Source of the DNA: an uncultured Eubacteriales bacterium
GTDB lineage: Bacteria; Bacillota; Clostridia; Oscillospirales; Acutalibacteraceae
Direction: 5' to 3'
Length of the DNA: 6,310 nt
Assembly (NCBI GenBank): GCA_948968885.1
Contig: CAREUR010000029.1
Span: forward strand, 1 to 6,310
Below, in pieces: positions 1-6,246 of this stretch (its first letter is position 1; the number at the start of each line of letters is the position of its first letter). Below the pieces are notes generated by a model. It did not search any database. It saw nothing but the letters and a program-made list of their open reading frames with translations, and was not told where the DNA came from. Both the position numbers and the translations under genes were made by a program.

Positions 1-1
1 G

Positions 2-52
2 GTTCTTATTCTGCTGGTATTTTTATGCCTTTTGGCGTTTTTTCTAATTTGA
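2..52 (+). CDS. Possible C-terminal end of an upstream membrane protein (partial)
   Basis: Reading frame 2 enters from outside the window and ends at TGA (50-52). It encodes VLILLVFLCLLAFFLI, an almost purely hydrophobic run typical of a terminal membrane helix. The stop overlaps the -35 box of the prfA promoter, which would fit a gene ending just where the next transcription unit begins. The stretch is T-rich, so any frame would look hydrophobic. Frame 1 is also open, from base 1 to a TAG at 142-144, but that reading would run through the promoter and ribosome site of prfA. The family cannot be named from 16 residues. Confidence 0.35.
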   Translation, partial: VLILLVFLCLLAFFLI

Positions 53-77
53 TCTTGGGCCGCAAAAATGGTATAAT
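49..77 (+). promoter_or_regulatory. Sigma-A type promoter for prfA
   Basis: The -35 box TTGATC (49-54) and the -10 box TATAAT (72-77) are separated by exactly 17 bases. A TG at 69-70 gives an extended -10 (TGGTATAAT). Transcription would start near 84, leaving a leader of about 45 bases before the prfA TTG codon. The -10 matches consensus perfectly and the -35 in four of six positions. Confidence 0.65.
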
Positions 78-114
78 TAATTTTGAATATAGTGAGGCAA
101 AAGTTGATTTTAAC

Positions 115-131
115 GAGGTGCATGGGTTTTG
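115..131 (+). promoter_or_regulatory. Ribosome binding site selecting the TTG start of prfA
   Basis: GAGGTG (115-120) lies 8 bases before the TTG at 129-131, which is normal spacing. A nearer ATG at 122-124 is only one base from the ribosome site and opens a frame of five codons that ends at TAA (137-139), so it cannot be the start of the release factor. Confidence 0.7.
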
Positions 132-1211
132 TTCGATAAGTTAGAGGTTTTTAAAACGCGCTACGACGAGATAAATAAGCTGCTGTATGACCCCAACGTT
201 GTTTCTGATCAAGAAAAATACACGGCTTTGATGAAGGAGCAAAAAAATTTAACGCCGATTGTTGAGAAATATGAGGAATATAAAAAAGCCAAGCTGGACT
301 TGGATGAGGCTCGGCAGCTTTTGGATGGTGGCGGTCTTGACAGGGATTTTAAAGAGATGGTTGAAGCAGAAATCGAGAACTCCCGCGAGATCATTGAAAA
401 AACATCCGAGGAGCTTAAGATTCTGCTGTTACCTAAGGACCCTAACGACGACCGTAACGTTATTGTGGAGATTCGCGGTGGAGCTGGCGGCGAAGAGGCT
501 GCTTTGTTTTCTGGCGTTTTGTTCCGGATGTACAGCATGTATGCCGAAAGCAAGCGCTGGAAGACTGAGATTTTGAATGCGAACGAGACGGAGCTTGGCG
601 GCTACAAGGAGATTAGCTTTATGATTTCTGGCGAGGGCGCTTATTCTCGCTTAAAGTACGAGAGCGGCGTGCATCGTGTTCAGCGCGTGCCGGAGACCGA
701 AACTCAGGGGCGCATCCACACCTCCACTGTCACTGTGGCCGTTTTGCCGGAGGCGGAGGATGTTGAGGTTGAGATTAATCCTGCCGACTTGCAGATAGAT
801 ACCTTTCGCGCTAGTGGCGCCGGCGGACAGCACATCAATAAGACGGAGTCTGCAATTCGGATTACGCACATTCCGACGGGCGTGGTTGTGGAGTGCCAGG
901 ATGAACGCAGCCAATACAAGAACAAGGATAAGGCTATGAAGGTCTTGAAGTCGCGGCTTTTGGAGGCTAAGATGCAGGAACAGACCGATGAGATGGCTCA
1001 GAAGAGGAAAAGTCAGGTCGGAACCGGCGACCGCTCCGAAAGAATCCGCACTTATAATTATCCGCAGGGCAGAATGACTGATCACCGCATTGGGCTGACT
1101 TTGTATCGGCTTGAGGATATTCTAAACGGCGATATTGACGAGGTTATTGACGCTTTGATTACGGCTAACCGCGCGGCAAAGCTTGAAAGTACTATCGAAA
1201 ATAAAGAATAA
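129..1211 (+). CDS. prfA: Peptide chain release factor 1 (RF1)
   Basis: Cytoplasmic class I release factor. It reads UAA and UAG stop codons in the ribosomal A site and triggers hydrolysis of the peptidyl-tRNA. The 360 residues equal the usual RF1 length. Residues 1-105 are the helical N-terminal domain. The stop-codon reading tripeptide appears as PET at 188-190, inside the conserved run VHRVQRVPETETQGRIHTS; the PxT form identifies RF1, whereas RF2 has SPF. The catalytic GGQ loop is at 232-234 (SGAGGQHINKTES), with the glutamine that PrmC normally methylates. The conserved C-terminal stretch GDRSERIRTYNYPQGRMTDHR spans about 300-320. The start is TTG, supported by GAGGTG 8 bases upstream. 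No prmC methyltransferase gene lies between prfA and the next gene, although these genes are often close in Firmicutes. The gene probably shares a transcript with tsaC. Confidence 0.97.
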   Translation: MFDKLEVFKTRYDEINKLLYDPNVVSDQEKYTALMKEQKNLTPIVEKYEEYKKAKLDLDEARQLLDGGGLDRDFKEMVEAEIENSREIIEKTSEELKILLLPKDPNDDRNVIVEIRGGAGGEEAALFSGVLFRMYSMYAESKRWKTEILNANETELGGYKEISFMISGEGAYSRLKYESGVHRVQRVPETETQGRIHTSTVTVAVLPEAEDVEVEINPADLQIDTFRASGAGGQHINKTESAIRITHIPTGVVVECQDERSQYKNKDKAMKVLKSRLLEAKMQEQTDEMAQKRKSQVGTGDRSERIRTYNYPQGRMTDHRIGLTLYRLEDILNGDIDEVIDALITANRAAKLESTIENKE

Positions 1212-1224
1212 GAAGTGTTTTTGC

Positions 1225-2241
1225 ATGAAAACTCAGATATTGTCGCAGGATGACACGCTCGCTGCGACAAAAATATTAAAGGCTGGCGGCGTTGTGGCGA
1301 TTCCAACAGAAACGGTTTATGGACTTGCTGCTAATGCCTTTGACGACGCGGCTGTTAAAAAAATTTTCATCGCCAAGGGCCGTCCTAGTGACAATCCTTT
1401 GATTGTGCACATCTCGAAAGTCGATGAAATATATGATTTGGTGCAGGATTTCACGTCAGAAGCGCAAAAGTTAGCCGAAACGTTTTGGCCTGGGCCTTTG
1501 ACGATTATTTTGAAAAAGTCCGCTGCTATATCTAAAATAGTCAGCGGCGGACTCGGTTCTGTCGCAGTTCGGCTGCCCGGGCACCCGGTCGCACGTAAAA
1601 TAATTAGCGAAGCCAGGTTTCCATTGGTGGCGCCATCTGCGAATACTTCTGGCAGCCCCAGCCCCACGAGTGCCGCCCATGTTATTGCGGATTTGGGTGG
1701 AAAAATTGATGCCGTTGTTGACGCCGACAGTTGTAAAGTCGGGATCGAGTCTACTGTTGTCTCGCTTTGCGGAGATGTTCCTAAAATCTTGCGCCCCGGT
1801 GCTGTCACATTTGACCAGCTAAATCAAGTATTGGGCAATGTGAAAATTGATGACGCTGTTTTAAATCCGCTTGGTGAGGGCGTTCGTCCGATTTCGCCCG
1901 GTACAAAATACAGGCATTATGCGCCAAAGGCTAAGCTCATCATTCTAAAAGGCGACCGTGGCGCGTACATCGACTACATAAACAAACTTCGCTTGAACAA
2001 AAATGCCGCTGCTCTTTGCTATGACGAGGATATTCCCTATTTGAATGTGCCTGCGATACCCTACGGCAGGGAATCTGACCCTAATTTACAGGCGGAAAGG
2101 CTGTTTGGCGCTTTGCGGGCGATAGATAAAATCGAAAACGTTGATACTGTCTACGCTCGCTGCCCATCACAAAGCGGAATCGGCCTGGCGGTTTATAATC
2201 GGCTCCTTCGTGCTGCGGGTTTTAACGTTGTTGAGATTTGA
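1225..2241 (+). CDS. tsaC (sua5/ywlC): L-threonylcarbamoyladenylate synthase, two-domain Sua5 type
   Basis: Makes threonylcarbamoyl-AMP from threonine, bicarbonate and ATP, the first step of t6A formation at position 37 of ANN-decoding tRNAs. The TsaD-containing complex then transfers the group. The 338 residues carry a YrdC/TsaC domain (about 8-200) with IPTETVYGL at 26-34, KGRP at 51-54, FWPGPLT at 87-93, PSAN at 137-140, GIEST at 173-177 and LRPG at 189-192. The linker motif SPGTKYRHYAP is at 224-234, followed by the C-terminal Sua5 domain (about 235-338), so this is the long Sua5 form and not the short TsaC. The frame also allows a TTG at 1183 inside prfA, but that lacks a ribosome site. 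The ATG at 1225 follows AGAAG (1211-1215, spacing 9) and makes the protein begin at the family's normal place. The gap after prfA is 13 bases, so translational coupling is likely. Confidence 0.95.
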   Translation: MKTQILSQDDTLAATKILKAGGVVAIPTETVYGLAANAFDDAAVKKIFIAKGRPSDNPLIVHISKVDEIYDLVQDFTSEAQKLAETFWPGPLTIILKKSAAISKIVSGGLGSVAVRLPGHPVARKIISEARFPLVAPSANTSGSPSPTSAAHVIADLGGKIDAVVDADSCKVGIESTVVSLCGDVPKILRPGAVTFDQLNQVLGNVKIDDAVLNPLGEGVRPISPGTKYRHYAPKAKLIILKGDRGAYIDYINKLRLNKNAAALCYDEDIPYLNVPAIPYGRESDPNLQAERLFGALRAIDKIENVDTVYARCPSQSGIGLAVYNRLLRAAGFNVVEI

Positions 2242-2293
2242 GTTAGTTTTTTGAATTTATTTTTGCGTTTTTGCACACACTTAATCTTTTTAG

Positions 2294-2322
2294 TTGAAAA
2301 ATTTGATGCAATGTGCTAAAAT
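2294..2322 (+). promoter_or_regulatory. Promoter for the secreted dockerin-like protein gene
   Basis: TTGAAA (2294-2299) and TAAAAT (2317-2322) are 17 bases apart, and a TG at 2314-2315 gives an extended -10. It lies in the 110-base gap after tsaC. No terminator hairpin is visible in that gap, so some read-through from prfA-tsaC is possible. The gene downstream has AGGTGA at 2342-2347 just before its ATG. Confidence 0.6.
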
Positions 2323-2351
2323 AAACTTAAATATATTTTTTAGGTGATAAT

Positions 2352-3935
2352 ATGTCTAAAACTAGGAATGTAGCGGCCGGCATCGCCTTTTCTTTGATAT
2401 TTATATTATTGTTTGTTGCAAATTTTAGTAATCTAACTGTTCGCGCGATTGATACGCTGGAAGTTGCCGATGGAATAATTCTTTCTGGCGGGTTCGACGT
2501 TTTACCGTACGGCAACGGAAATTTTTTTATAACAAGCTATGATGACAAAATGCAGCAAAGCACTGTGGCGCATTTAAATGCATCCAGCGCCCCACCTTCT
2601 CTTACACATCTTAACTACTTCTGCATTGGAACAACAACCGAAAACATCGACTACAAATACACCACCGCAAACTACTATTATAATGATCTCCTGAGTGGGA
2701 ATGGAACTTGTCTTCTCTTTACTTGCCTAGACGCAGATAAAACGGTCGTCAAAAAGGTCTTCGCTTTAGTTGAAAGTAACGAGTGTAAGAAATCAAGTGA
2801 TCAGAATTTAAATATAATTATCGACTCTCCCCTTAAAATTGCTGTTTACGATGGCTTTTTCTTTTTTATAAACAACACTGAAAAAGTTATATTTGGCTAT
2901 GATTATAATCTTAATCCATTGGATACGACTACTTTAACCTACGGTGACAAAGCCTTTCATTCTATCTTTGCAGACGTCTCCAGAAAATATCTGTACGCCC
3001 TAACTAGCTCTAACGACCTGGTGCGGACCAACATTGCTAGCAGTAAATATACCTTTGAAACGCCAGAAACCTCTATAAATGTTCAAAGTCTGAAGTTTGT
3101 AACCGATAATATTTTTGTGACACCCGACAAACGGATAATCACTTTGAATAAAGATAGCTTTAAAGTCGACTCCAAAGTTGAAATTGCTGCGGAAATAAAA
3201 GATTTTCCCGCTTGTTTGACTATTGGTTTTGATGATAAGTCGATTTTAGCTAAAACTGAGGATAAGGTCATCTCGCGGATTCGTTGCTCAGATGGCGCTG
3301 TGACTGGTAAAATCGAGCTAACCGAGAATGTTTTGGCCATTTCTAAATCTGGCGATAAAATTATCGCTGTTACTGGCGCGGGCACCGACGGTAATAAGCA
3401 TATCTCTCTGTTAGCGGAGACCGACATCGAAGAGGTAACTCCAGCAGAACCGGGCAAACCAGGCGACGGAGGTTCTGGCGAGGGTGGCGATAATAACAAT
3501 CCGCCGTCTGGTGCCGACGACGACGCCATAACTAGCGATGTTTACACTGTTGACACACAAAATCACACTATTACTGGCATTGAGCCAGGGACTACTTTTG
3601 CAGCGTTCAAAAATAACCTCATTTTTAATGGCTACAGTCTGGCCCTTAAGGATGTTAACGGGAACCCCAAAACCGGCAATTCTACTAAGGTTGCCACCGG
3701 ATACGTTGTTTCTTTTATACGGGACGGCGCGGAAAAGGTCTCGTTTAAGCTGATTGTTAAAGGCGACGTTACTGGCACGGGGACTTTGACTTCCCGCGAT
3801 ATTTCTGCTTTTGAAAATTATCTGTTGGGTAAGGCTGAACTAAGTGAAGAATCCTTGCAAGCGGCGAATATAAATGGTGACGGCGACCAAGACGTTATTG
3901 ACCTGTTTTTGATGAGCAAACTTATGCAAAAATAG
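2352..3935 (+). CDS. Secreted propeller-like surface protein with C-terminal dockerin-like module
   Basis: Exported protein of 527 residues with no known enzymatic activity. Residues 1-32 look like a signal peptide: a basic start (MSKTRN), a hydrophobic core at about 8-24 and a likely cleavage after TVRA (29-32). If uncleaved, this would be a membrane anchor. Residues 35-358 consist of repeated short beta-strand units with aromatic, Gly and Asp turns (for example LKIAVYDGFFFFI and KYLYALTSSNDLVRT), suggesting a six- or seven-bladed beta-propeller. A low-complexity Gly/Pro/Asp linker covers 361-391. Residues 397-470 resemble the small beta domain that often precedes dockerins in clostridial surface proteins (GIEPGTTFAAFKNNL). 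Residues 471-527 form a dockerin type I-like pair of calcium loops. The first is degenerate (DVTGTGTLTSRD) and the second close to canonical (NINGDGDQDVID). No cohesin or carbohydrate-active domain is seen. The start ATG follows AGGTGA (2342-2347). The gene has its own promoter. The propeller assignment is inference; the export signal and dockerin likeness are better supported. Confidence 0.72.
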   Translation: MSKTRNVAAGIAFSLIFILLFVANFSNLTVRAIDTLEVADGIILSGGFDVLPYGNGNFFITSYDDKMQQSTVAHLNASSAPPSLTHLNYFCIGTTTENIDYKYTTANYYYNDLLSGNGTCLLFTCLDADKTVVKKVFALVESNECKKSSDQNLNIIIDSPLKIAVYDGFFFFINNTEKVIFGYDYNLNPLDTTTLTYGDKAFHSIFADVSRKYLYALTSSNDLVRTNIASSKYTFETPETSINVQSLKFVTDNIFVTPDKRIITLNKDSFKVDSKVEIAAEIKDFPACLTIGFDDKSILAKTEDKVISRIRCSDGAVTGKIELTENVLAISKSGDKIIAVTGAGTDGNKHISLLAETDIEEVTPAEPGKPGDGGSGEGGDNNNPPSGADDDAITSDVYTVDTQNHTITGIEPGTTFAAFKNNLIFNGYSLALKDVNGNPKTGNSTKVATGYVVSFIRDGAEKVSFKLIVKGDVTGTGTLTSRDISAFENYLLGKAELSEESLQAANINGDGDQDVIDLFLMSKLMQK

Positions 3936-3973
3936 GATCTTTTTTTGCGCTCAAACGGCTAGTTACGCGGTGT

Positions 3974-3989
3974 GGAGGTGAACTGTATG
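3974..3989 (+). promoter_or_regulatory. Ribosome binding site fixing the start of the Card1-like gene
   Basis: GGAGGTGA (3974-3981) is a near-perfect Shine-Dalgarno sequence, 5 bases before the ATG at 3987-3989. An in-frame GTG at 3972 overlaps this site and would add five residues, so the ATG is the better start. Confidence 0.8.
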
Positions 3990-5174
3990 GAATGTCTTGC
4001 GATTCTTTACGACAGCGAGGTGATTAACAATCTGCTGCCGATATTTGCCTTTCATCCCAAAAATGTGATGATTCTTTACGACTACAAGTACACTAGCGTT
4101 AAGAATCTTGAGTACATAAAGAACGTCTGTATGTCGCGCTTTCCGAGCATTATTTTTGAATATAAGGGCTACAACGGGCTTGACATCGAGCATATCTCTA
4201 AAACTTGCGTCTCTGTTATTCATAAAAATCCCTCTTGCTTTTTCGATATCACCGGCGCTGGCGAGTTTGGCGCGATTGGGGCTTATCAGGCCTGCAGAAA
4301 AACTTTTACGCCGATTTTTAAGCTGGACGTTTTGGGCGAGCGGCTCATAAATGTTTTTGGATGCAAGTCACTCGAGAAAAATTTTGTGATGCCAAAACTC
4401 AATATAGAAAATATTTTTGCCCTGCATGGCGCGCAAATCACCGGTTATAACCACGCTAGCCCCGCTTGTGACAATTTTGACCGGATACTAAAATTTTGCG
4501 CGGCGGTTTTTGACGATATCGAGCTCTGGAAAAAGACTTGCCTCTACTTGCAAAGCGGCAATACCAACTTTTCGCAAGGGTACAATAATCTGTTTTTCAA
4601 GGCGCCTAAACAGATCTCTAAAGGCAAAATGGAAGTCTCTTTAAACCGGTTCAAGCTGCTTAAAGTGGCGCAGGAGCTAAATCTTATTTATAAGCTTAAC
4701 ACGAGTTCTTCTGAGATTTCTTTTTTCTATCGCGACAAAAAGATTAAGTCATATCTGTCGGACTTTGGCATCTGGCTGGAGCTTTTTTGTTACATCAATC
4801 TAAAGCGCGAGCGGTTGTTTCACGACGTGCGCATGAGCGTGAAGTTTGAGTGGAATAACAACAAAAATAAGCTTATGGAAATCGTCAACGAAATCGATCT
4901 GACCTTCTTTTACGGCATTCACCCATATTTTATATCTTGCAAACTCTCAGAGCCCTCGGCCGACGCCCTGCGTGAGCTTAGCATGTATCCCTCCTATTTT
5001 GGCGGCAATAACTCTAAAAGCGCACTCGTTTTCGTCAGCAAAGTCAACAAGCAGCGCTCGTATACCTACACCCGCGCGCACGATATGGGCATCTGTGTCA
5101 TCGACGGAGACATGATTAAAAGCGAAAAATTTATTAGCGAGATAAAAAAATCCCTCAACATAAAAAGGCAATAA
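3987..5174 (+). CDS. CARF-domain nuclease-like protein of the DUF1887/Card1/Can2 type
   Basis: Probable cytoplasmic sensor-effector of 395 residues. Residues 1-155 form a Rossmann-like CARF domain: strand ECLAILYD (2-9), strand NVMILYDY (26-33) and the signature FDITGAGEFGAIG (86-98). The stretch ENIFALHGAQITG (141-153) resembles the linker between the two domains in DUF1887 proteins. The C-terminal part (about 250-375) carries the PD-(D/E)XK-like pattern: GIWLE (261-265), DVRMSVKFEW (280-289), NEID (301-304) and ISCK (316-319), then FGG (338-340). Likely catalytic residues are E265, D304 and K319. Family members Card1 and Can2 are cyclic-tetra-adenylate-activated nucleases of type III CRISPR immunity, and Card1 cuts single-stranded DNA and RNA. 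No CRISPR array or cas gene is present here, so the trigger is unknown. It follows the dockerin gene by 51 bases with no convincing promoter between, so co-transcription is possible. The family call is confident; nuclease activity and ligand are inference. Confidence 0.82.
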   Translation: MECLAILYDSEVINNLLPIFAFHPKNVMILYDYKYTSVKNLEYIKNVCMSRFPSIIFEYKGYNGLDIEHISKTCVSVIHKNPSCFFDITGAGEFGAIGAYQACRKTFTPIFKLDVLGERLINVFGCKSLEKNFVMPKLNIENIFALHGAQITGYNHASPACDNFDRILKFCAAVFDDIELWKKTCLYLQSGNTNFSQGYNNLFFKAPKQISKGKMEVSLNRFKLLKVAQELNLIYKLNTSSSEISFFYRDKKIKSYLSDFGIWLELFCYINLKRERLFHDVRMSVKFEWNNNKNKLMEIVNEIDLTFFYGIHPYFISCKLSEPSADALRELSMYPSYFGGNNSKSALVFVSKVNKQRSYTYTRAHDMGICVIDGDMIKSEKFISEIKKSLNIKRQ

Positions 5175-5220
5175 AAGAAGCCACTCTCACACCTAAAGTG
5201 CACAGTGACTTCTTCTTTTA
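5173..5220. terminator. Hairpin terminator shared by convergent genes
   Basis: GAAG (5177-5180) pairs with CTTC (5209-5212) and CACT (5182-5185) pairs with AGTG (5204-5207), with one C/A mismatch between. A small inner CAC/GTG pairing is possible at 5188-5190 and 5198-5200. A-rich sequence on the left and a TTCTTTTATTT tract on the right give a U-rich tail on either strand. It sits immediately after the Card1-like stop codon and before the end of the opposing gene at 5236, so it probably serves both directions. Confidence 0.7.
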
Positions 5221-5235
5221 TTTACAGTTATGTTT

Positions 5236-5685
5236 TTATTTTTCCTTGCTTTTATTGTCTTTTTTCTTACCTGAACTTAGGCCACTATCATCGCCATCTT
5301 CCTCTAGTTCTGAAAAATCAGCGCTTTCTGTACCTTTAGTTGTAGAGATAACCTCAATTTCAATTGGCTCATCCCTTGTTATGAGCTCCTCAAACTCCGA
5401 TAAATTAACTTCATTCTTTACTTCCTCTAATTTATCCTTCAAGCGGCGAATCTCTTTTTTAGCGCTGTCAATAGAGTCGCAAACTTTCTGCATATCGCGA
5501 TTTGGAACATCACGCAGCTCATTATAATAATGCTTTCCCAGTGTGATATATGATTTTACCACACTGTTGGCCTCTTTTTTTATCTGTTTTTTTAGCGATG
5601 TAACTTTGCTAAATTTTTTGTTTTTTTCCACCACAAAATCGATTGCCTCGTTAAACGTTTCTCCTAAATTTCTAAGAAAGTCCAT
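5236..5685 (-). CDS. Small coiled-coil protein with charged disordered tail, function unknown
   Basis: A 149-residue protein without a signal peptide or membrane helix, so probably cytoplasmic. Residues 1-30 are a helical, partly amphipathic segment. Residues 31-98 form heptad-like charged helices around the run LGKHYYNEL (49-57), followed by a Lys/Glu coiled coil (about 65-95). This pattern, basic helix then LGKxYY then coiled coil, resembles small clostridial proteins that I recall often ending in a zinc ribbon. Here the tail (about 100-149) is instead acidic then Lys-rich and low in complexity, ending SGKKKDNKSKEK. The start ATG at 5683-5685 has GGAGG 8 bases upstream; an in-frame TTG at 5698-5700 overlaps that site and is unlikely. 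The next gene upstream on the same strand encodes a zinc-ribbon membrane protein 63 bases away, so a functional pair is plausible. No function can be assigned. Confidence 0.75.
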   Translation of the reverse strand: MDFLRNLGETFNEAIDFVVEKNKKFSKVTSLKKQIKKEANSVVKSYITLGKHYYNELRDVPNRDMQKVCDSIDSAKKEIRRLKDKLEEVKNEVNLSEFEELITRDEPIEIEVISTTKGTESADFSELEEDGDDSGLSSGKKKDNKSKEK

Positions 5686-5691
5686 AAGCGC

Positions 5692-5698
5692 ATCCTCC
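5692..5698 (-). promoter_or_regulatory. Ribosome binding site for the coiled-coil protein
   Basis: On the minus strand this reads GGAGGAT, with the GGAGG core 8 bases before the ATG at 5683-5685. The overlapping in-frame TTG and a nearer out-of-frame ATG (5691-5693), which soon hits a stop, are too close to it to be used. Confidence 0.7.
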
Positions 5699-5723
5699 AA
5701 AAACTACTTAAATACTTAAAATT

Positions 5724-5752
5724 ATAATAAAACAAAAGCCCAGAAAACTCAA
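5724..5752 (-). promoter_or_regulatory. Possible promoter for the coiled-coil gene
   Basis: On the minus strand, TTGAGT (5747-5752) and TATTAT (5724-5729) are 17 bases apart. A perfect TATAAT lies three bases further on (5721-5726) but would then have a 20-base spacer. The -35 box overlaps the stop codon of the upstream zinc-ribbon gene. It would allow separate expression of the second gene, though read-through from the first is equally possible because no hairpin terminator is seen between them. Confidence 0.4.
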
Positions 5753-6195
5753 TACATATTTTTACTTTTCTTGCCTTGTTTTTTTAGCAATACCACGCCA
5801 TAAAGCAAAATTGTTAATGTTAAAATTAGTATACTCCAAAAAAACGCAATTAATATAATTCTTAAAAAGACGTCTCTAAAAAAGAGTTCTGTCTGACTTT
5901 TCAAAGCATATTTAGCAACTTGTTGGCTCATGCTCATTCGAACAAGGTCCATAGCAATGTTAAAGGAGTCAAAAAGCCCCTTGCAAAGCGGGACAGATAA
6001 TGCACTGCACAAAACTAAAATCGATGACAAAATAAATATGTTTCGGTGCCTTTGCTGCGACAAAACGATGTTTTTATAAACAAAACCCTTTAAAGAGAAT
6101 TTATTGTTACTTTCAATGTTACCAAGCTTTTTGCCGCAATTATAGCAAAAATTCACACCATCCATATTTTCTGTGTTACAATTTTTGCAGTGCAT
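5749..6195 (-). CDS. Zinc-ribbon protein with two predicted membrane helices
   Basis: A 148-residue protein of unknown function. An N-terminal zinc ribbon is formed by C3, C6, C17 and C20 (CKNC, then CYNCGKKL), the common zinc-ribbon domain seen on many small Firmicutes membrane proteins. Hydrophobic helices follow at about 52-72 and 110-136, separated by a loop of about 38 residues (FDSFNIAMDLVRMSMSQ onwards). The tail KKQGKKSKNMY is strongly basic. By the positive-inside rule, both ends should be cytoplasmic and the loop outside. The ATG at 6193-6195 has GGAGGA (6201-6206) 5 bases upstream. The stop TGA (5749-5751) is 63 bases before the coiled-coil gene on the same strand, so the two may form an operon. 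Homologues might act as membrane sensors or scaffolds, but nothing in the sequence shows this. Confidence 0.8.
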   Translation of the reverse strand: MHCKNCNTENMDGVNFCYNCGKKLGNIESNNKFSLKGFVYKNIVLSQQRHRNIFILSSILVLCSALSVPLCKGLFDSFNIAMDLVRMSMSQQVAKYALKSQTELFFRDVFLRIILIAFFWSILILTLTILLYGVVLLKKQGKKSKNMY

Positions 6196-6246
6196 AATCT
6201 TCCTCCGCTACTTTACTAACAACGTGTCTTTAACCGCCATATAATT

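Noticed and set aside
1..144. Frame 1 open from the window edge to TAG at 142-144, overlapping the start of prfA
   Set aside because: It runs through a well-formed promoter (49-77) and the prfA ribosome site, and its translation resembles no protein I recognise, including PrmC. The frame-2 ending at 52 fits the layout better.
651..1085. Long antisense reading frames opposite prfA, tsaC and the dockerin gene (for example 651-1085, 1317-1808 and 3083-3529)
   Set aside because: They lie wholly within well-supported genes, have no ribosome sites that I can see and give low-complexity translations. They are shadows of the true coding strand.
1183..1224. TTG at 1183 as the start of tsaC
   Set aside because: It lies inside prfA without a ribosome site and adds 14 Lys/Cys-rich residues not expected in the family. 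The ATG at 1225 fits better.
3909..3938. Possible promoter TTGATG-18-TAGGAT before the Card1-like gene
   Set aside because: The -10 box is poor, the spacer is 18 bases and there is no extended -10. It overlaps the dockerin coding end, so it is not convincing.
3926..3948. Inverted repeat GCAAAAA/TTTTTGC around the stop codon of the dockerin gene
   Set aside because: The stem is nearly all A-T pairs with a nine-base loop, too weak to call a terminator. The T-run is part of the stem itself.
4001..4082. 13-base direct repeat GATTCTTTACGAC at 4001-4013 and 4070-4082
   Set aside because: Both copies encode ILYD in the same frame within two Rossmann strands of the CARF domain, so this is a coding coincidence and not a DNA repeat element. 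No regular array follows, so it is not CRISPR.
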